In this document: positions 1-11,669 of the stretch, piece after piece
How the letters are laid out: every line of letters starts with the position of its first letter
Numbering within the stretch: position 1 is the first letter of the stretch
From: Conus ventricosus
Taxonomy: Eukaryota > Mollusca > Gastropoda > Neogastropoda > Conidae
Direction: 5' to 3'
Length of the DNA stretch: 64,000 nucleotides
NCBI GenBank assembly: GCA_018398815.1
Contig: CM031596.1
Span: forward strand, 60,168,020 to 60,232,019
Notes under the pieces: model-generated
Told to the model about the DNA's origin: nothing
What the model saw: only the letters and a program-made list of their open reading frames with translations
The model's database searches: none
Position numbers and translations under genes: made by a program

Positions 1-154
1 TTTTGACGGGTTTCAATTTTAAAGCACGCCCGCCTAAGTTACTGCATTAAAACACTGCCCGCGCAGTCCGATGCGCGCTAAAAAAATTCGGCTCTCCTGA
101 ACACAGCTCCTTTGACCCACTTTCACGTCTCGTCACGTCTCGCCGTCTCCCCGT

Positions 155-697
155 GTGTTTGTGCCTTTCATCTGCAGAGACAAATTCACAAGGGACATTA
201 ACAAGCGAAACGGCATAAAAACAGATGATGAGGATGATTTAATTTTGATGGAGCAGGAGGACAATTCTAAGAAGCAGTCAAACTCGGCAAAAAAACACCG
301 TAAAGCGGGACAGAAATTTACCAAAAGCCATCATGAAGCCTACACTTGTCTCGTTCCTTCAACGAGAGGAGCCGAGTTCGCACCTGCACATATGCAACTC
401 TCATTTTTCAGTGAAACAAGGGCGGCCTCAATGACTGCAAAAAACACTTGGCACTCAGGCGCACAAAGAACTAGCAGTGTAAAGAGTGCAGCCATTACTT
501 CATTTTTGTTCGCGACGAAGCTAAGGCAGGCCCCTCCATTCCATCGACGACGTGTCACAAAAGCAGAAGCCATCTTGTGCCGGCTAATCGTCGAGTCAAA
601 TCTTTCCCTTGCATCAGCTGGGAATTTGAAAAACCCCATACAAGCTATGTGTCCTGACTCTAAAATCGCTGGAAGTACGATCTTTGTTTCTAGATAA
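155..697 (+). pseudogene. Broken N-terminal part of a hAT-type transposase (zinc-finger region)
   Basis: The open frame has an acidic stretch (DDEDD), a basic KKHRKAGQKF segment, then TRGAEFA. In a shifted frame a finger-like CTYATLIF...GGLNDCKKHL follows, so the zinc finger is split by frameshifts. The last part, AITSF...KAEAI...CPDSKIA, resembles the region after the finger in the ORFs at 35799-36390 and 42185-42690 (VIRAEAM...FPDSAIA and VIRAETM...FPDSDIA). The frame stops eight codons after CPDSKIA, so no RNase H-like catalytic domain is present. hAT family assignment is by motif resemblance. No terminal repeats or target duplication could be placed, so element borders are unknown. The ATG at 155 is simply the first in the frame. 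Confidence 0.55.
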
Positions 698-705
698 TCA
701 CCAAC

Positions 706-830
706 TGCCTCTCTCTCTCTCTCTCTCTCTCTCTCATCTCTCCCTCTCTCTCTCTCTCTTTTCCCTCCCCCCCCCCCCCCCCCCCCCCTCTCCCCCCCCC
801 CCTCTCTGCTCTCACACACACACAGTCACA
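706..830. repeat. (CT)n, poly-C tract and short (CA)n
   Basis: CT repeats grade into a run of about 22 C at 767-788, then more C-rich sequence and a short CA repeat. This is the first of several poly-C/poly-G runs of about 19-26 bases in the window. Confidence 0.9.
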
Positions 831-849
831 TGAATACTCATTAATTTAT

Positions 850-2220
850 AACGCACACAAAGAAGGAAAATCTAAGAAAGAAGTGTAAGTAAACTATTAT
901 GTTTTGTTTCCCTTAAGTTTTGAAGGTTGCCTTACAATATGACACTTGTGAAAAAGATTGAATACGGTCATAGAGTACTATATATAATATCAAAATATCA
1001 TCAACGGTTACCCTCAAAAACGATTGCTCAAAACAATTATTTTTGTCCCCTAAATTTCGAGGGAACCGATTTCCACTGTATATACATATGGGGGAAAGAA
1101 AAAAAAACAATATTATACTATTTTGACTTAGTGCAGAAAAAACACTTTAGCCTGTCAAAGACATAGTAGAGGACATTATTTTTACCTCAGAATGCAGGGA
1201 AAAACGTCAGCGGCCGGGGCAGAGCCCCGGGCCCCGCTGGGGAGCTTACAGCGCTCCCCCAGACCCCCTAGACGTTGGGGGCTTCGGGCCCCGCGGGCCT
1301 CGCATTTGCTACTACTTTTTATACCCCTGCTACTATTTTTGGATATCTCAGCTACTCCAAGACATTTTGGGGGGGAAACAGTCTGGGTCATTTGTCAAAG
1401 GTCAGGGATTTGAGGGTCACATTATAACAAGGTACATCCTGAAGTGGGAAAGTCATTTGACTGTGGGAGTTCAGTTATCCCTGTTGAGCCCATACTACTT
1501 TTGGTGCAAATTTAAACATTTTGAATCTTTAAACCTCAAGGCTTTGAATTCCCTTGGAAAATTGAAGAAATCTACTATCTGTAAGGAAGCCTTGAAAATG
1601 ATGAGTCACGGGCTTGTGTTTGAATTTATAGTCACAAAGACTGCACAAAATAATTTTGGGGGAAATAAACAACAAAAGGATCTGGTTCAAATCTGTTTCC
1701 TTTTTTAATGTTCTTCCTGCAAACAACCTCAGTATCATCCATGGAGGTAACGCACATTGACACAGATTTAAAATAAAGGAGGTTTTGGGGACTTGGGACA
1801 GTCTAGAAATTTGCTTTTGGGGGGTTTTTTTCAATTTCTGCTTTTAAGTCTAAGTAATTCAGCACTCTGGGCCAGTTTGATTGTTATTGTTTTTCTTCAT
1901 TTTAAAATCAATCGTTTGAAACCTTGAATTTTCCAACAATTGTTAGTATGAATCCTGTCAAGACTCTCAACTTGGGTAGGAGCTATTCATGGCATGATGG
2001 GAGTCTACCTATTTCCTAGGGGTGTTCAGGTCAAACAAGTGCACAATGGAAAATCCCACTATAAGTGTGACATAGTAGCTTTCATTTACAGCCAGTTTGA
2101 ATACACAGAGGCTCTTCTCAGAAAACACTGTGGGTAGAGTGAATGCAAGAGGCGGAGAGTAGCCCTCACAATCCTGGCATCAAACAAAGGGCATTCAAAT
2201 TGCACGCAGGTATGGACACC
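850..2220. other. No gene recognised; GC-rich repeat block near 1195-1300
   Basis: Mostly AT-rich sequence without convincing exons. Positions 1195-1300 form a sharp GC-rich block starting AACGTCAGCGGC. It resembles the GC-rich 3' part of the DNA element at 26274-26963, which begins TTTCGTCAGCGGC, so it is probably a transposon fragment rather than a CpG promoter. Confidence 0.4.
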
Positions 2221-2465
2221 CTGAAAAGTCGAGGAATTTAAAACATTTTCCAGGCTGGAAAGTCTTGGAATTATGGTCCCGTCATGGAAAGTCATGGGAA
2301 TTAGGAATAAAAACCTTCAAGGAACAGATGCTTGGTTTGGCTTTCACTGAAGACTCATGTCTGCGATTTTGTTAACAATAAGAATTATTTTGGTTTGAAA
2401 ATAGCAGATTTTTCAGTCATGGGAATTCCTTGAAATAGCATGGAAAAGTCACAGGTTTTTTCATT
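2215..2465. repeat. Dispersed repeat with GGAAAGTCATGGAAT-type motifs
   Basis: Several short copies of TGGAAAGTC(A/T)TGG(A/G)ATT occur here. Similar motifs occur at 50540-50640 and, more loosely, at 36960-37060. They look like copies of one small non-coding interspersed repeat; borders were not determined. Confidence 0.4.
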
Positions 2466-3065
2466 CTATCAACCTTTACGGACCCTTTGGGGTTACTGAT
2501 CTCATTCTTACTACATTATCATCAGTTTCAGTGGGACTGAAAATGATTGTGCTTACCCCAAGGATTCACTTCAACAAATTGTCAGTGACAAAAATGATCT
2601 CAGGTGGGTTTTAAGGCAGCCCTCCCCAACATCAGCTCATGGCATAAATATTAAAAACAGTGGGGCTGACAGATTCAAACCTGTTATTATGCTTGTTTAC
2701 CAAAGATAAACAGAGGACGTTCTATCCCAGGGACTGGGATTCAGGACTGTGTGTTTGTTAGAATTCAGTTCATTTCTCCCATACTTCTTTCCTATATCTT
2801 AAACACTGTATTTACAGTAGAAGTAAGATATTACCAATAAATGCTAGGTTGTTTTTTTTTTTTTTCAATTTTTGCGAAATGTAAAAATTTATTTTACAAT
2901 TTTGTTTCAGGGTTTTTCCTTTTCAGGTTTTGCAACTGAGCAGCAATGTAAAACGCACATGACAATGTCAGGAGCTAACTCCAGGGCCCACAATCTTTTT
3001 GTCTTGTACCCAAAAAACGCACAGTGGACAACACAGAAGGACCAGAAACTGAGCCAAAAGCAAAG

Positions 3066-3110
3066 ACTCTGAAAGTATGTGTGTGTGTGTGTGTGTGTGC
3101 GGGTGTGGTT
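3066..3110. repeat. (GT)n microsatellite
   Basis: A GT dinucleotide run starts at about 3078 and is followed to about 3200 by interrupted GT-rich sequence. Cys/Val-rich reading frames across it are repeat artefacts. Confidence 0.85.
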
Positions 3111-3714
3111 TCAAGTCAATGAAAGTTGGTTGGTGTGTGTACATATATGTGTGTGTGTACATGTTGTGTGTGTGCTTGCTTCTGTTTATGTGTGTGTTGT
3201 GTTCAAAGCTCAATTAAACAAATAAAGTTGTTGTTTGTATGGGTAACTGAATGCAAATGTAAAACTTCAGCTCGCTCATGCTTCAAAATGCGTGAAAAAG
3301 GCAATAAAGAAAAAAGAGCATATCAAATTTCATTAAGTGCGTATCGTTGGTTTTTAAAAAAATTTTTTAAAAATGATGTGCCTTTCAGATTAGTATGATT
3401 ACCTTATGCATCTTTTTGATTGTGTAATTTTGATCATTATACTTTTTATTTATTTAATCTTGATAATTTTATGATGCCCGTTAGGGGATAAACTGGCAGT
3501 TGTGTAAAATTTTGGTCTTCAAAAAATTTACAGCGAGTCCATGAAGACCCTGTTCAGGGATGTCCCGCCTGACGTGATCCTTGCTTTTTGAGAGAGATTA
3601 ACATTTTTCATCAGATTTAAGATTTTACGGAAGAAAGATTTTTTAACGAAATTTCTGGGGCGTTTCTAGACGATGTCATTAAAGAGATGTGTGAAAGGTT
3701 TGTTTTTTTTTTTT

Positions 3715-3812
3715 TTTTTTAATGACTGGTGGTTGATTTAACGTGTGACAGCCCTGATGTGGCCCCCTTTGCGGTCGGGTGGGCTATAAGCAACATTATC
3801 TTATCTTATCGT
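3715..3812 (+). mobile_element. 3' tail of a non-LTR retroelement ending in (CTTAT)n
   Basis: The sequence GGGCTATAAGCAACATTAT followed by CTTATCTTATC recurs in inverse orientation at about 33895-33945. A shared 3' segment ending in a short tandem repeat is typical of LINE or SINE 3' ends. No coding part is attached here. Confidence 0.45.
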
Positions 3813-4035
3813 CTTCAAACATAAGACAGTTGATTCCGTATAATTAACCTATGACATTAAATGTCCACAAATTTGTTGGTGTGTATGTGTTTTGTTGTTC
3901 AAAAGGCCGTGTCCCATTTTTCGCTTTATCGTTTTCAAGACTTAAAAAAAAAACAAAAGAAGTTTCAAATACAGTTGTCTGTTGTATGAGACAGGAAAAT
4001 TTTTAATTTGTAGGTGTATGTGTTCCAGAGAAAGT

Positions 4036-4153
4036 CAGCCCCTGCAAAGAAAGCCAAGGTTGAAGATAGTGTAGATGATGATGAAGAAGATGAGGATAAG
4101 ATGAGGAGGAAGACGATGAGGACGAGGAAGAGAATGATAGTGATAAGATGATG
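4036..4153 (+). CDS. Candidate exon of an acidic nuclear protein (unidentified)
   Basis: A possible acceptor (TGTGTTCCAG) is followed by a frame reading RKSAPAKKAKVEDSVDDDEE and ends at a good donor (GAT/GTAAGT). A basic KKAK patch followed by an Asp/Glu run is typical of nucleolar proteins such as nucleolin, but this composition is not specific. After codon 24 the frame turns basic. Shifting by one base restores an acidic run ending NDSDKM just before the donor, so one G appears to be missing near 4100, the same kind of lesion seen in eIF4E. A second acidic, more broken stretch lies at 4694-4850 and could be a neighbouring exon. No further exons were linked. Confidence 0.3.
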
Positions 4154-4367
4154 TAAGTATTAAAACTGATGAGAGTGCCTGTGGGATGAAGAATTGGATA
4201 CAGTTTTTTGCAACATGAAAGCAATGAAATAACTCTCTAAGAAACTGGGCAAAACTGTACATGTATTAATCTGTTTTATATCGTGTGTTGTGTTTTTGCA
4301 TCAATATTATACATTTGTGGGGTGGGGGAAAACCTGCAGATATGTGCATGTGTATGCATGCACACCC

Positions 4368-4432
4368 CACACACACACACACATACACCGCACACACACA
4401 TGCCACACACACACACACGCACGCACACATGA
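4368..4432. repeat. (CA)n microsatellite
   Basis: An interrupted CA repeat with CACG variants. Reading frames rich in His/Thr across it are repeat artefacts. Confidence 0.9.
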
Positions 4433-4859
4433 GAAAATGGGAGGAAAAGTATACTATAATTGGAAGTATAATGGCATACGGGCTACTTTTTTTTTACTGA
4501 AAAAAAAAAAGACCCTGAAAAAAACAAGTGCATAGGTGATGATTGAAGGGTGCCATTTAGTATATATAAAGCAAGACCCTAGACTAAATAGTCAGTGAGA
4601 TGCTTCACAGTTGCATAATCATTTCCTGGAATTATGTATTGACGGTAACAGAAATGAAAGATTTGACCTGTCTTTCTTGTTCTGTTTTCCCGGGTGATGA
4701 TGATGATGAGCTGAGGAGGATGAAGGATGATGAAGATGACGACGACGACGCGATGATGAATAAGACTATGATATTTTTGAGGACAGTTGCAACGATGCAA
4801 CAGATGTCAGAGGATGAGGGACCATTACATTTTTTTCCCCTCATTGTCTAAGGGAAAGC

Positions 4860-5850
4860 TTAGGAGGTTAAGGTTGATCAGAGAAAGGACTTTCATCAGA
4901 TAGTTCGCCAGAGGACATTAGGGCATAGTTTTCATTCAGTCATCAAATTTTTACAAAGCATTTTTACGTCGGTCACTCTCTCACATTTTTAAAAACCGTT
5001 TTCCTCTATCCCCTTTGTGGGAAAAAAAATTCACTTTGCTAATTACAAAATGAACTTTTTGTATACAGTCAGTGGGCAATATTATGTCAGAAGGTGTGAT
5101 CTGTGGGGAATTTTTACCACAAAAAAAATCTAAAGGTGTGGATTGTTCACACAACACTGCATGGCGAGATTACATGAGTTCATTATGTACTCAACGGGCT
5201 GTATAGAATTTAAACTCGGAGAAAAAGCCTGAACCATTTTTGTTTCATTTTACTGTTTATGATTTGCATCACAGTGCATAGAAAACATGCAGTTTTCCCT
5301 TTTTTAATTATCATGATGTTTTTTGCACAGTGTAGTAAAGGTTTCTCTTCTCGGGCAATTCTTATTAGCAATTTATCACATACAAAATGACGTATTTGCT
5401 TTAGTTATTGTTAAAAACATTCTTTCTTTAGAATATCTTGTATCACATTAAAACTTTGATGGAAAATTTCACAACACACGAAAAGTAATGATCTCCAGTG
5501 GGCATAGTGATTCTTGGGGATGTCCCTTGTTCTATGTTTGGGGGCTACAATGATTAACGTTTCCATTTTGCATAATTTTGGGAGCAGTGTGTTTGCACTG
5601 AAGGGACAGTAAAAAGATACAAGGGAATCCACCTGTTTTCCCCTTAACTTTGCGATTCTTTCTGGTACTATTTATTCAGGGTTTCCCTTTCCCCTTCCCA
5701 CCTCTATCCATCCCCACAAAGAAAAAAAATGTCTGCTGAAGCATGACAGTGTGATTCTGATTACTCCTGTTTTCGTATAACATGAAAATATAAAATTTTA
5801 AAAATACTGATATAGGAAATTTTTTAACTTTCCACGCAACGGGGAAAATT
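4860..5850. other. No gene recognised
   Basis: AT-rich sequence without supported exons, RNA genes or clear repeats. It leads into the minisatellite that begins near 5855. Confidence 0.5.
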
Positions 5851-5854
5851 TTAA

Positions 5855-6295
5855 CTTACGGGCCTTCCATTGCAATGGAAATGTTTTAAACTTTAAATGG
5901 AGCCTTTCCACTGCAATGGAAATGTTTTAACTTACTGGAGCCTTTTTTCCCCTGCAATGAAATGTTGAACTACTGGGCTTTCACTGCAATGGGAATGTTT
6001 GAACTTACTGGGACCTTTTCCCCTGCAATGGAAATGTTTGAACTTACAGAGCCTTTCCACTGCAATGGAAATTTTGAATTCTGGAGCTTTCCACTGCAAT
6101 GGGAAAGCTTAAATTAACTCACTGGAGCCTTTCCACACAATGAGATGTTTTAACCCTTTCTGGAGCCTGTCCACCCGCAATGAAATGTTTGAACTTACTG
6201 GAGCTTTCCACGAATGGAAATCTTTAATTAACTCACTGGGGCCTTTCCACACAATGGAAAGTTTTAACTCAGTGGAACCTTCCAAAGGGAAATTT
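5855..6295. repeat. Minisatellite with a palindromic core, about 10 units
   Basis: Imperfect tandem units of roughly 35-48 bp read CTTTCCACTGCAATGGAAAT followed by GTTT(G/T)AACTTACTGGAGC. Each unit contains a dyad, TTCCA...TGGAA. The first unit holds the perfect 16-bp palindrome TTCCATTGCAATGGAA. Units vary by small indels and some have lost the centre of the palindrome. Open frames crossing it are shadows. Confidence 0.85.
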
Positions 6296-6299
6296 ACCA

Positions 6300-7505
6300 A
6301 ATTTTCCGAGCTTTTTAGAATAAAATTTTCTGAAAAGAGCGTTTTTTTTTGTTTGTTTTTTCTCATCTAACCCATTGGGGACAGATATCATACATTGTCT
6401 AATGTCTTTCAGGTTTAACATGTAACTGAGTTTATTTTGACAAGAAGTTCAGATACATGGTTGTAAGAGTAAGACATGGGTCACCTGTGTCTTGTGAGCA
6501 TCTGACATTCAATCATAATTTCCCGACACCCAAATTGACGTTTGACAACTCTGACTAATACATATTATTAGACAGACGAGACCTCGTGCAAAATTTCTCC
6601 CCCATAGTAAATGATCTGATGAATTCATCAGCAAAAATTTTGTTCATTTCTCAACGTTTGAAGTTTAGAGTGGCCATCCATGTTGACAAGCAACATTTTT
6701 TGCCATTTAACGTTTGGGGAAAAGAACCTACTCATTTTGATGAACCAGTATTTTAGAAGAAATTCCTTATAAAGCTAACTCTTTCAGGCCCAAACCCCCG
6801 CCTCGGTGGCAAAAGCTGGTCATCATTTGTAATAAGATCTCTTTTTCAAGTAAAAATATGTAATGTTGTCTTGGATATGAATGAAAAGGTTTTGATGCCA
6901 AAATTAATAGGGGGCTTTTAGCTCTGTACACAAATGTCATTTTAATTTCTTTTCAGTTTTTTTAGTCTTTCTATGTAAAATTAAATAGGGAAGTATCCTT
7001 TTACAAACACTGTCATGTCATGCGACTTGCAAAAATTTTGAAAGTATGTATTTTGTTTTGTAAATGACATTGCGTTAACTATGGGGCCCACGACATCTGA
7101 CTAATTGCCATTACTTCAACTGAAAGCACTTGAAATAAAATGGAGTAAAAAATCACGTGTTTGTTTTACTGTGTGTTCTTTGTTAACTTTCACTCATTCC
7201 ATCTTCTCCTTCTTGCCTGACTTTTGGGGGATCCTGTTTGCTGTGCTTGTGGCAAATGTGTTAATTGTCTTTTTTTTTTTAGTTTTCAATTCATCGACTT
7301 TTCTGCATCATCAACATCATTAATTTCATTGCCATATGCAACCTACACAAAAGAAGTTTCAATACCAGAAATAACTGATTTTTACAGTCTGACTTCTTTT
7401 CCCGGCCTCAAGCCTCAATATGGATCCAATTTTCTCTGCCAGGGAATTATTTTTCACCATCTGTTTTTGACTGTCAGCAAACCACACAAAAATATAGAAA
7501 TGTTT
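6300..7505. other. No gene recognised
   Basis: AT-rich sequence. A 72-codon frame at 7105-7323 and an overlapping frame at 7224-7520 have no recognisable domain and look like chance. Confidence 0.45.
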
Positions 7506-7507
7506 AA

Positions 7508-7745
7508 TACAACTTGGTAAAAAAAAAAGACTGCACAGAAACAGCAACAGCTTTTTTTAAAAAATTTAAAAATTGTAAAAAAAACTGCAAAACCACAGAG
7601 CTGCTTTAATAAAACTGGTAAAACACCAGCTAAAACTACGAGCTGTTTATTAATAAACTAAGTTAAAAGACCGTGCAAAAACACAGAGCTTTTAAATAAA
7701 ACATGGTAAAAAGACTGCCCAATACTACAGAAACTATTTTAGTCA
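7508..7745. repeat. A-rich minisatellite, about 5 units of 40-50 bp
   Basis: Degenerate tandem units share the pattern (A)ACTGGTAAAA, then GACTGCAAAAACACAGAGCT, then a TTTAAT spacer. Units start near 7508, 7565, 7608, 7655 and 7700. No coding function is suggested. Confidence 0.65.
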
Positions 7746-8376
7746 ACATAAAAAGATGCAATTTAGCCCCCAAAGGGCCCCAAACCCGTGACACAGAGAT
7801 CAGCAAAAAAATTTTAATGTAAGATAGTGCATTTTCTGATATTGTCATTTCTGCAGAAATGCTATCTGCCCAAAATTGTAGATTTGTCAAATCCAGATTA
7901 TATCAAGATCCAGAAGCAAAAACACTTATGAGAGAATGGAAGAATATTCAAGCCACCGACGATAACAAATTTTGCTAAAAACCAACACTGCCACCAAAAC
8001 GTAGCCCAACGATGATATTCATGGGAAATACAATCTGGCAACTTTATGGGTAATGGAAAAATCTTACAAACGACAAAGGCCTCCGTGAACGCCAACTCCA
8101 TTTGATGCAATTTTGTATTGTTTTGCCCACAGAAAAGCTATTTGGTACTTGGCATTTTAGCTAGAAACAGGGCCAAATCCTTAATTAAAATTGGGAGGGA
8201 TGCCGGGGTGGTTGGGGTAAGATCGGGATGTTGCCTAAATTTGGCATGTCCCCTTCCCGAAGGAAACAGAGCCCTTGCATGATGCCCAAAAACCTTTTGA
8301 AACTGAAAAAAAAAGTGGACTCATTCGTAAGAAATATGTTTTTTGAAAATTACATCTTTGTCATTTGTTTATCAAT

Positions 8377-8805
8377 GGGCCAGAATAGCTCAGCGAAAGT
8401 GCCGACTCATAATCAAGTGACCGGTTGTGGGTTTTAATCTCTCGCCTGCTGTTTCGATACAGGGGATTTTTTTTCCCTGATTAAAATTGGTTCTTACCTT
8501 TTCCATACAGTCCTTCGAACCGGGCTATAAACCGAGATCCCTTTTGTGGGAAACCCTGTTAACACTTTCCCCACACATAAAATCCCATCCCAACGGGCGG
8601 AAGAGAAGGCCATTTGGCTATTGCAAAGGGTGACACTCACACATAGCATACACCCCCTTCCCCGAAGTTGAGAATGGCTTTCCTAAAAACGAATAAAAGG
8701 TGTCATACACCAAAACTCCACTCCTTTTGTTGGGGAGATGGGTTAACCGGGCCTGTATAACAGTATGTCCCGCAGGAGTATCAGCCTGCACGCAGAAAAA
8801 AAAGT
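8377..8805 (+). mobile_element. tRNA-derived SINE, decayed
   Basis: The head GGGCCAGAATAGCTCAG resembles a tRNA A box and is followed by a weak B box (GTTGTGGGTTTTAATC). The body matches other SINE copies in the window: 'gactataaaccgaggt'-like sequence, 'taaaatcccatc', and a 3' part with 'caggagtatcagcctgc' before an A-rich tail at about 8796. Related copies are at 14278, 32232 (-), 60600 (-) and 61462. Confidence 0.75.
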
Positions 8806-8984
8806 TTTGCAATTATTGTAACTATTACAACTATTACACCATTCGCCCCATCATTGATCATTTTAAGACTCCTGAAAGAATACTCTTTCATTTTGACCAA
8901 TTACTAATTTGGATGATTTCCGTGCTAAGAGTGTATATCCTTGGCACCTGTCTTAGACGAGATATTTTTCAGAGTTATCTTCCC

Positions 8985-10300
8985 TTAAACCCCTCCACAA
9001 ATTCACAACTGGGGCCGCAGCAGATCAGACAGAGACCAAGAGACACAGCCCAAGAAGACCGGACAACCATGGCCAGCCAACTGCCCCTTCCTCTGCACCC
9101 TCTGCATCAGCTTCCCAAGATCACGGGACGAGAGCACAGGATGTGACACTTCATCCAGGAGGCCAGGCTTGCCCTACTAGCCCGCCCCTGGATGACCGAC
9201 AGGGCCCCCCTCTGGGGATTGCCAGCCCTAGATGGCCGAGCTTTCCAGGAGTGACAGCTGCCAACGCAGAGGTAAAACCTCCCAACCAAATCTGACATCT
9301 TGGAGGAGAACTGGGAAGCAGCGTGATTGGTCACCCTGCCACGGGATTCAACAGGCAGCAGGGCCGGGACGAACCATCTGGGAGTATGCCTCCCCTCTCC
9401 AGTACCTATGGGGGAAGGTAACCAGGCTGGGATGGAAATTTTCCACCGCATACTCCGGGAATGCTTTAAAAACCCTGGGTACGACAAGCAGCCCGCTCCG
9501 CAAGATGTCCGTAATTTCGCCCGGGAAAACCCTCCTTAACCACCACCTTGAAAGGCTAGGAGGGAACCCAAAGGGGATCAAGGACCGCAGTGGGCCCAAG
9601 GCGACATCCTCCACACGGCGGCACTGATACGTTGCCTCACTTTAGACCCGGCTGGGAAACACCACAGCCGAAGTCCCACTTGAAGCAGAAATGTTGCAGC
9701 CCACACATACAGGCCACCACTTTCAGATCCGCAGGCTGGGGTGACGGGCAAAACAGCGTTCAGGACACGGCCCAACGGAGCGACGGAAGACCGCAGCTGC
9801 AATGAAAAAATAGGACAAACCCAGTCCCCTGCCCCTGTCAGCAGTCAAATGCTGCAAGTCTCGGCAAAATGGTTTCAGCAGCACCCAGGGGACGGGAAAA
9901 GTCCAATTTGCCTCGCCTGTCGCCGTAGAGCTCACAAAACTCCCAGCAGAGACCCTCCATCGGCCAGTTCTGTCCTCCTCTGGCCAAGGAAAACCTGCCG
10001 CTGACAAACAGGATCCCACAGGCCCTCATTCAGCAGCACAGCCGACTCACCTGCCACAGGGGTGCTGTATCGCGAATGTGGACCCCCAACTTGGGGCGTT
10101 TACACTGCTCCTTCCCAGATCCCCCCCAAGGTGCTCATCGGTCCCACAACCACAGGTCACAAAGGGAACCACATGTTGCAAGATCTGCGAACCCCCTGGT
10201 CTTTTGGCCCGTATGTACGGGACCTGGAGCGCACCTGGGTGATTGCCGAGCCTGCAAAAGGGCAAACCAAACGCCATGCCCTTTCCCCCCAATCACATGT
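8985..10300 (+). pseudogene. Degenerate GC-rich block, possibly retroelement ORF1/gag with zinc knuckles
   Basis: This block is GC-rich against AT-rich surroundings and rich in Pro, Arg and Ser in several frames, as expected for a frame-shifted coding remnant. Around 10160-10270 one frame reads TTCCKICEPPG and another reads GDCRACKRANQTPCP. Paired C-x2-C knuckles of this kind occur in ORF1/gag proteins of LINEs and LTR elements. No single frame spans the block and no catalytic domain was found. Assignment to a retroelement is inference. Confidence 0.35.
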
Positions 10301-10558
10301 AAAAAACCCCCTTCTCTATTTTCTTCCTGTCTTTTTTACTGGTTTAGTACATCAGCTGTCATACCTAAACCTCCACAAGTCCTCGAAAAGGGGGAAAAAG
10401 ACGGTTTACAACCCTTTTCTTTTTAAAACATTTCGTTTTATCAAAGGGTTTCACTGCAGCGGGCTAGTCCATAATACGCTAACCACTCGCTAATTTTAGA
10501 CCCCACACGCATGATTTTAAACATTTTTTAAAAAAGTTTGATGCAAATAATGGCAATC

Positions 10559-10572
10559 TCTCCTCTCTCTTC

Positions 10573-10605
<33 letters not shown>

Positions 10606-10610
10606 TCTGT
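10559..10610. repeat. (CT)n microsatellite
   Basis: A run of CT dinucleotides with a few interruptions. Confidence 0.9.
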
Positions 10611-11510
10611 ATAAATGAGCCAGCCATCAGGGCCTATTGACGGAAACTGGTCCTTTTTTTTTTAACAGTGTCCTATAGTTGACTTCACCATTTGACTAAA
10701 TAAAAACGATGCTTGTGTTTAACCATCAAAAGTGTAAAATAACAAGAAAATCACAGCCTAAAGCAAAATTTATGTATAATTCCTGACAATCACCGCCACC
10801 CCCCACCCCACCCCTTATCAGAGGCAATTTTGTACAAACTTTATCTAAGCAACCATAAAAGTTATTAATCTGAGGAGACCTTTAATGCAGTCAAAATTAA
10901 AAGTATGTAACCATATGCAAAACATCAATAACGGAAACATAGTGTTTGTTCAGGCTCTGTTTTAAAGTAATGTGAGAACTGCCTGATTGTCAAACTCTGC
11001 AATGTACATTTATGTGGTTTGTAATTTTTAGGACAGGAAAACAAAAAAAAAATTCCATACAAATCTGACTGTTTGAGTGATCAGCACATTTAATGATAAA
11101 AGATCACATGAAATCAGTTTGTTTAAACACTAAGTAACAACTACTATGCATCAAATAGAAAATTGGACGACTCGATCCACAGCGCTGGTCACACACACTC
11201 TCGGTTATGCACACAAGCTGCACACCAAAAAATTAATGCGCAATGCCTTGATTAAGTAGTAGAGTATTTACAGACTGGCAGGTTCAATTGTTTTGAGAGT
11301 TTATTGTGTCTGAAAGTTGATTCTCTTTGTTTTCTCTCATATGGCCATCAAGGTACAAGCAACAGATTAAGAGCAAAGGAAATGGGACTATTGGTGTTAC
11401 TACCTGGTGCAAAGATAGGCCACAGGTGAATGCGAAGGCCTGAAAGGTGACGTCAGCTAAGGGAAGGTCATGTATTTGAAGATTATATGTGATGTCATCA
11501 ATGGAAATCG

Positions 11511-11536
11511 CCCCCCCCCCCCCCCCCCCCCCCCCC
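11511..11536. repeat. Poly-C tract, 26 bases
   Basis: An uninterrupted C run. It marks the left edge of the extra segment in duplication unit 1. Confidence 0.95.
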
Positions 11537-11648
11537 ATTCATTTCATTTATGCCCGTCGCTCCCGGTGGAGCATAGGCCATCAACGACCCTCGCCATCGC
11601 ACTCTGTTCTGGCTGTTCTGGTCATTCCAGTCCAGTTTGTCCCTTGTG

Positions 11649-11669
11649 CCCCCCCCCCCCCCCCCCCCC
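11649..11669. repeat. Poly-C tract, 21 bases
   Basis: An uninterrupted C run that marks the right edge of the extra segment in duplication unit 1. Confidence 0.95.

Noticed and set aside
5855..7745. CRISPR-like array
   Set aside because: Repeats are degenerate and directly tandem without unique spacers, and the genome is eukaryotic.
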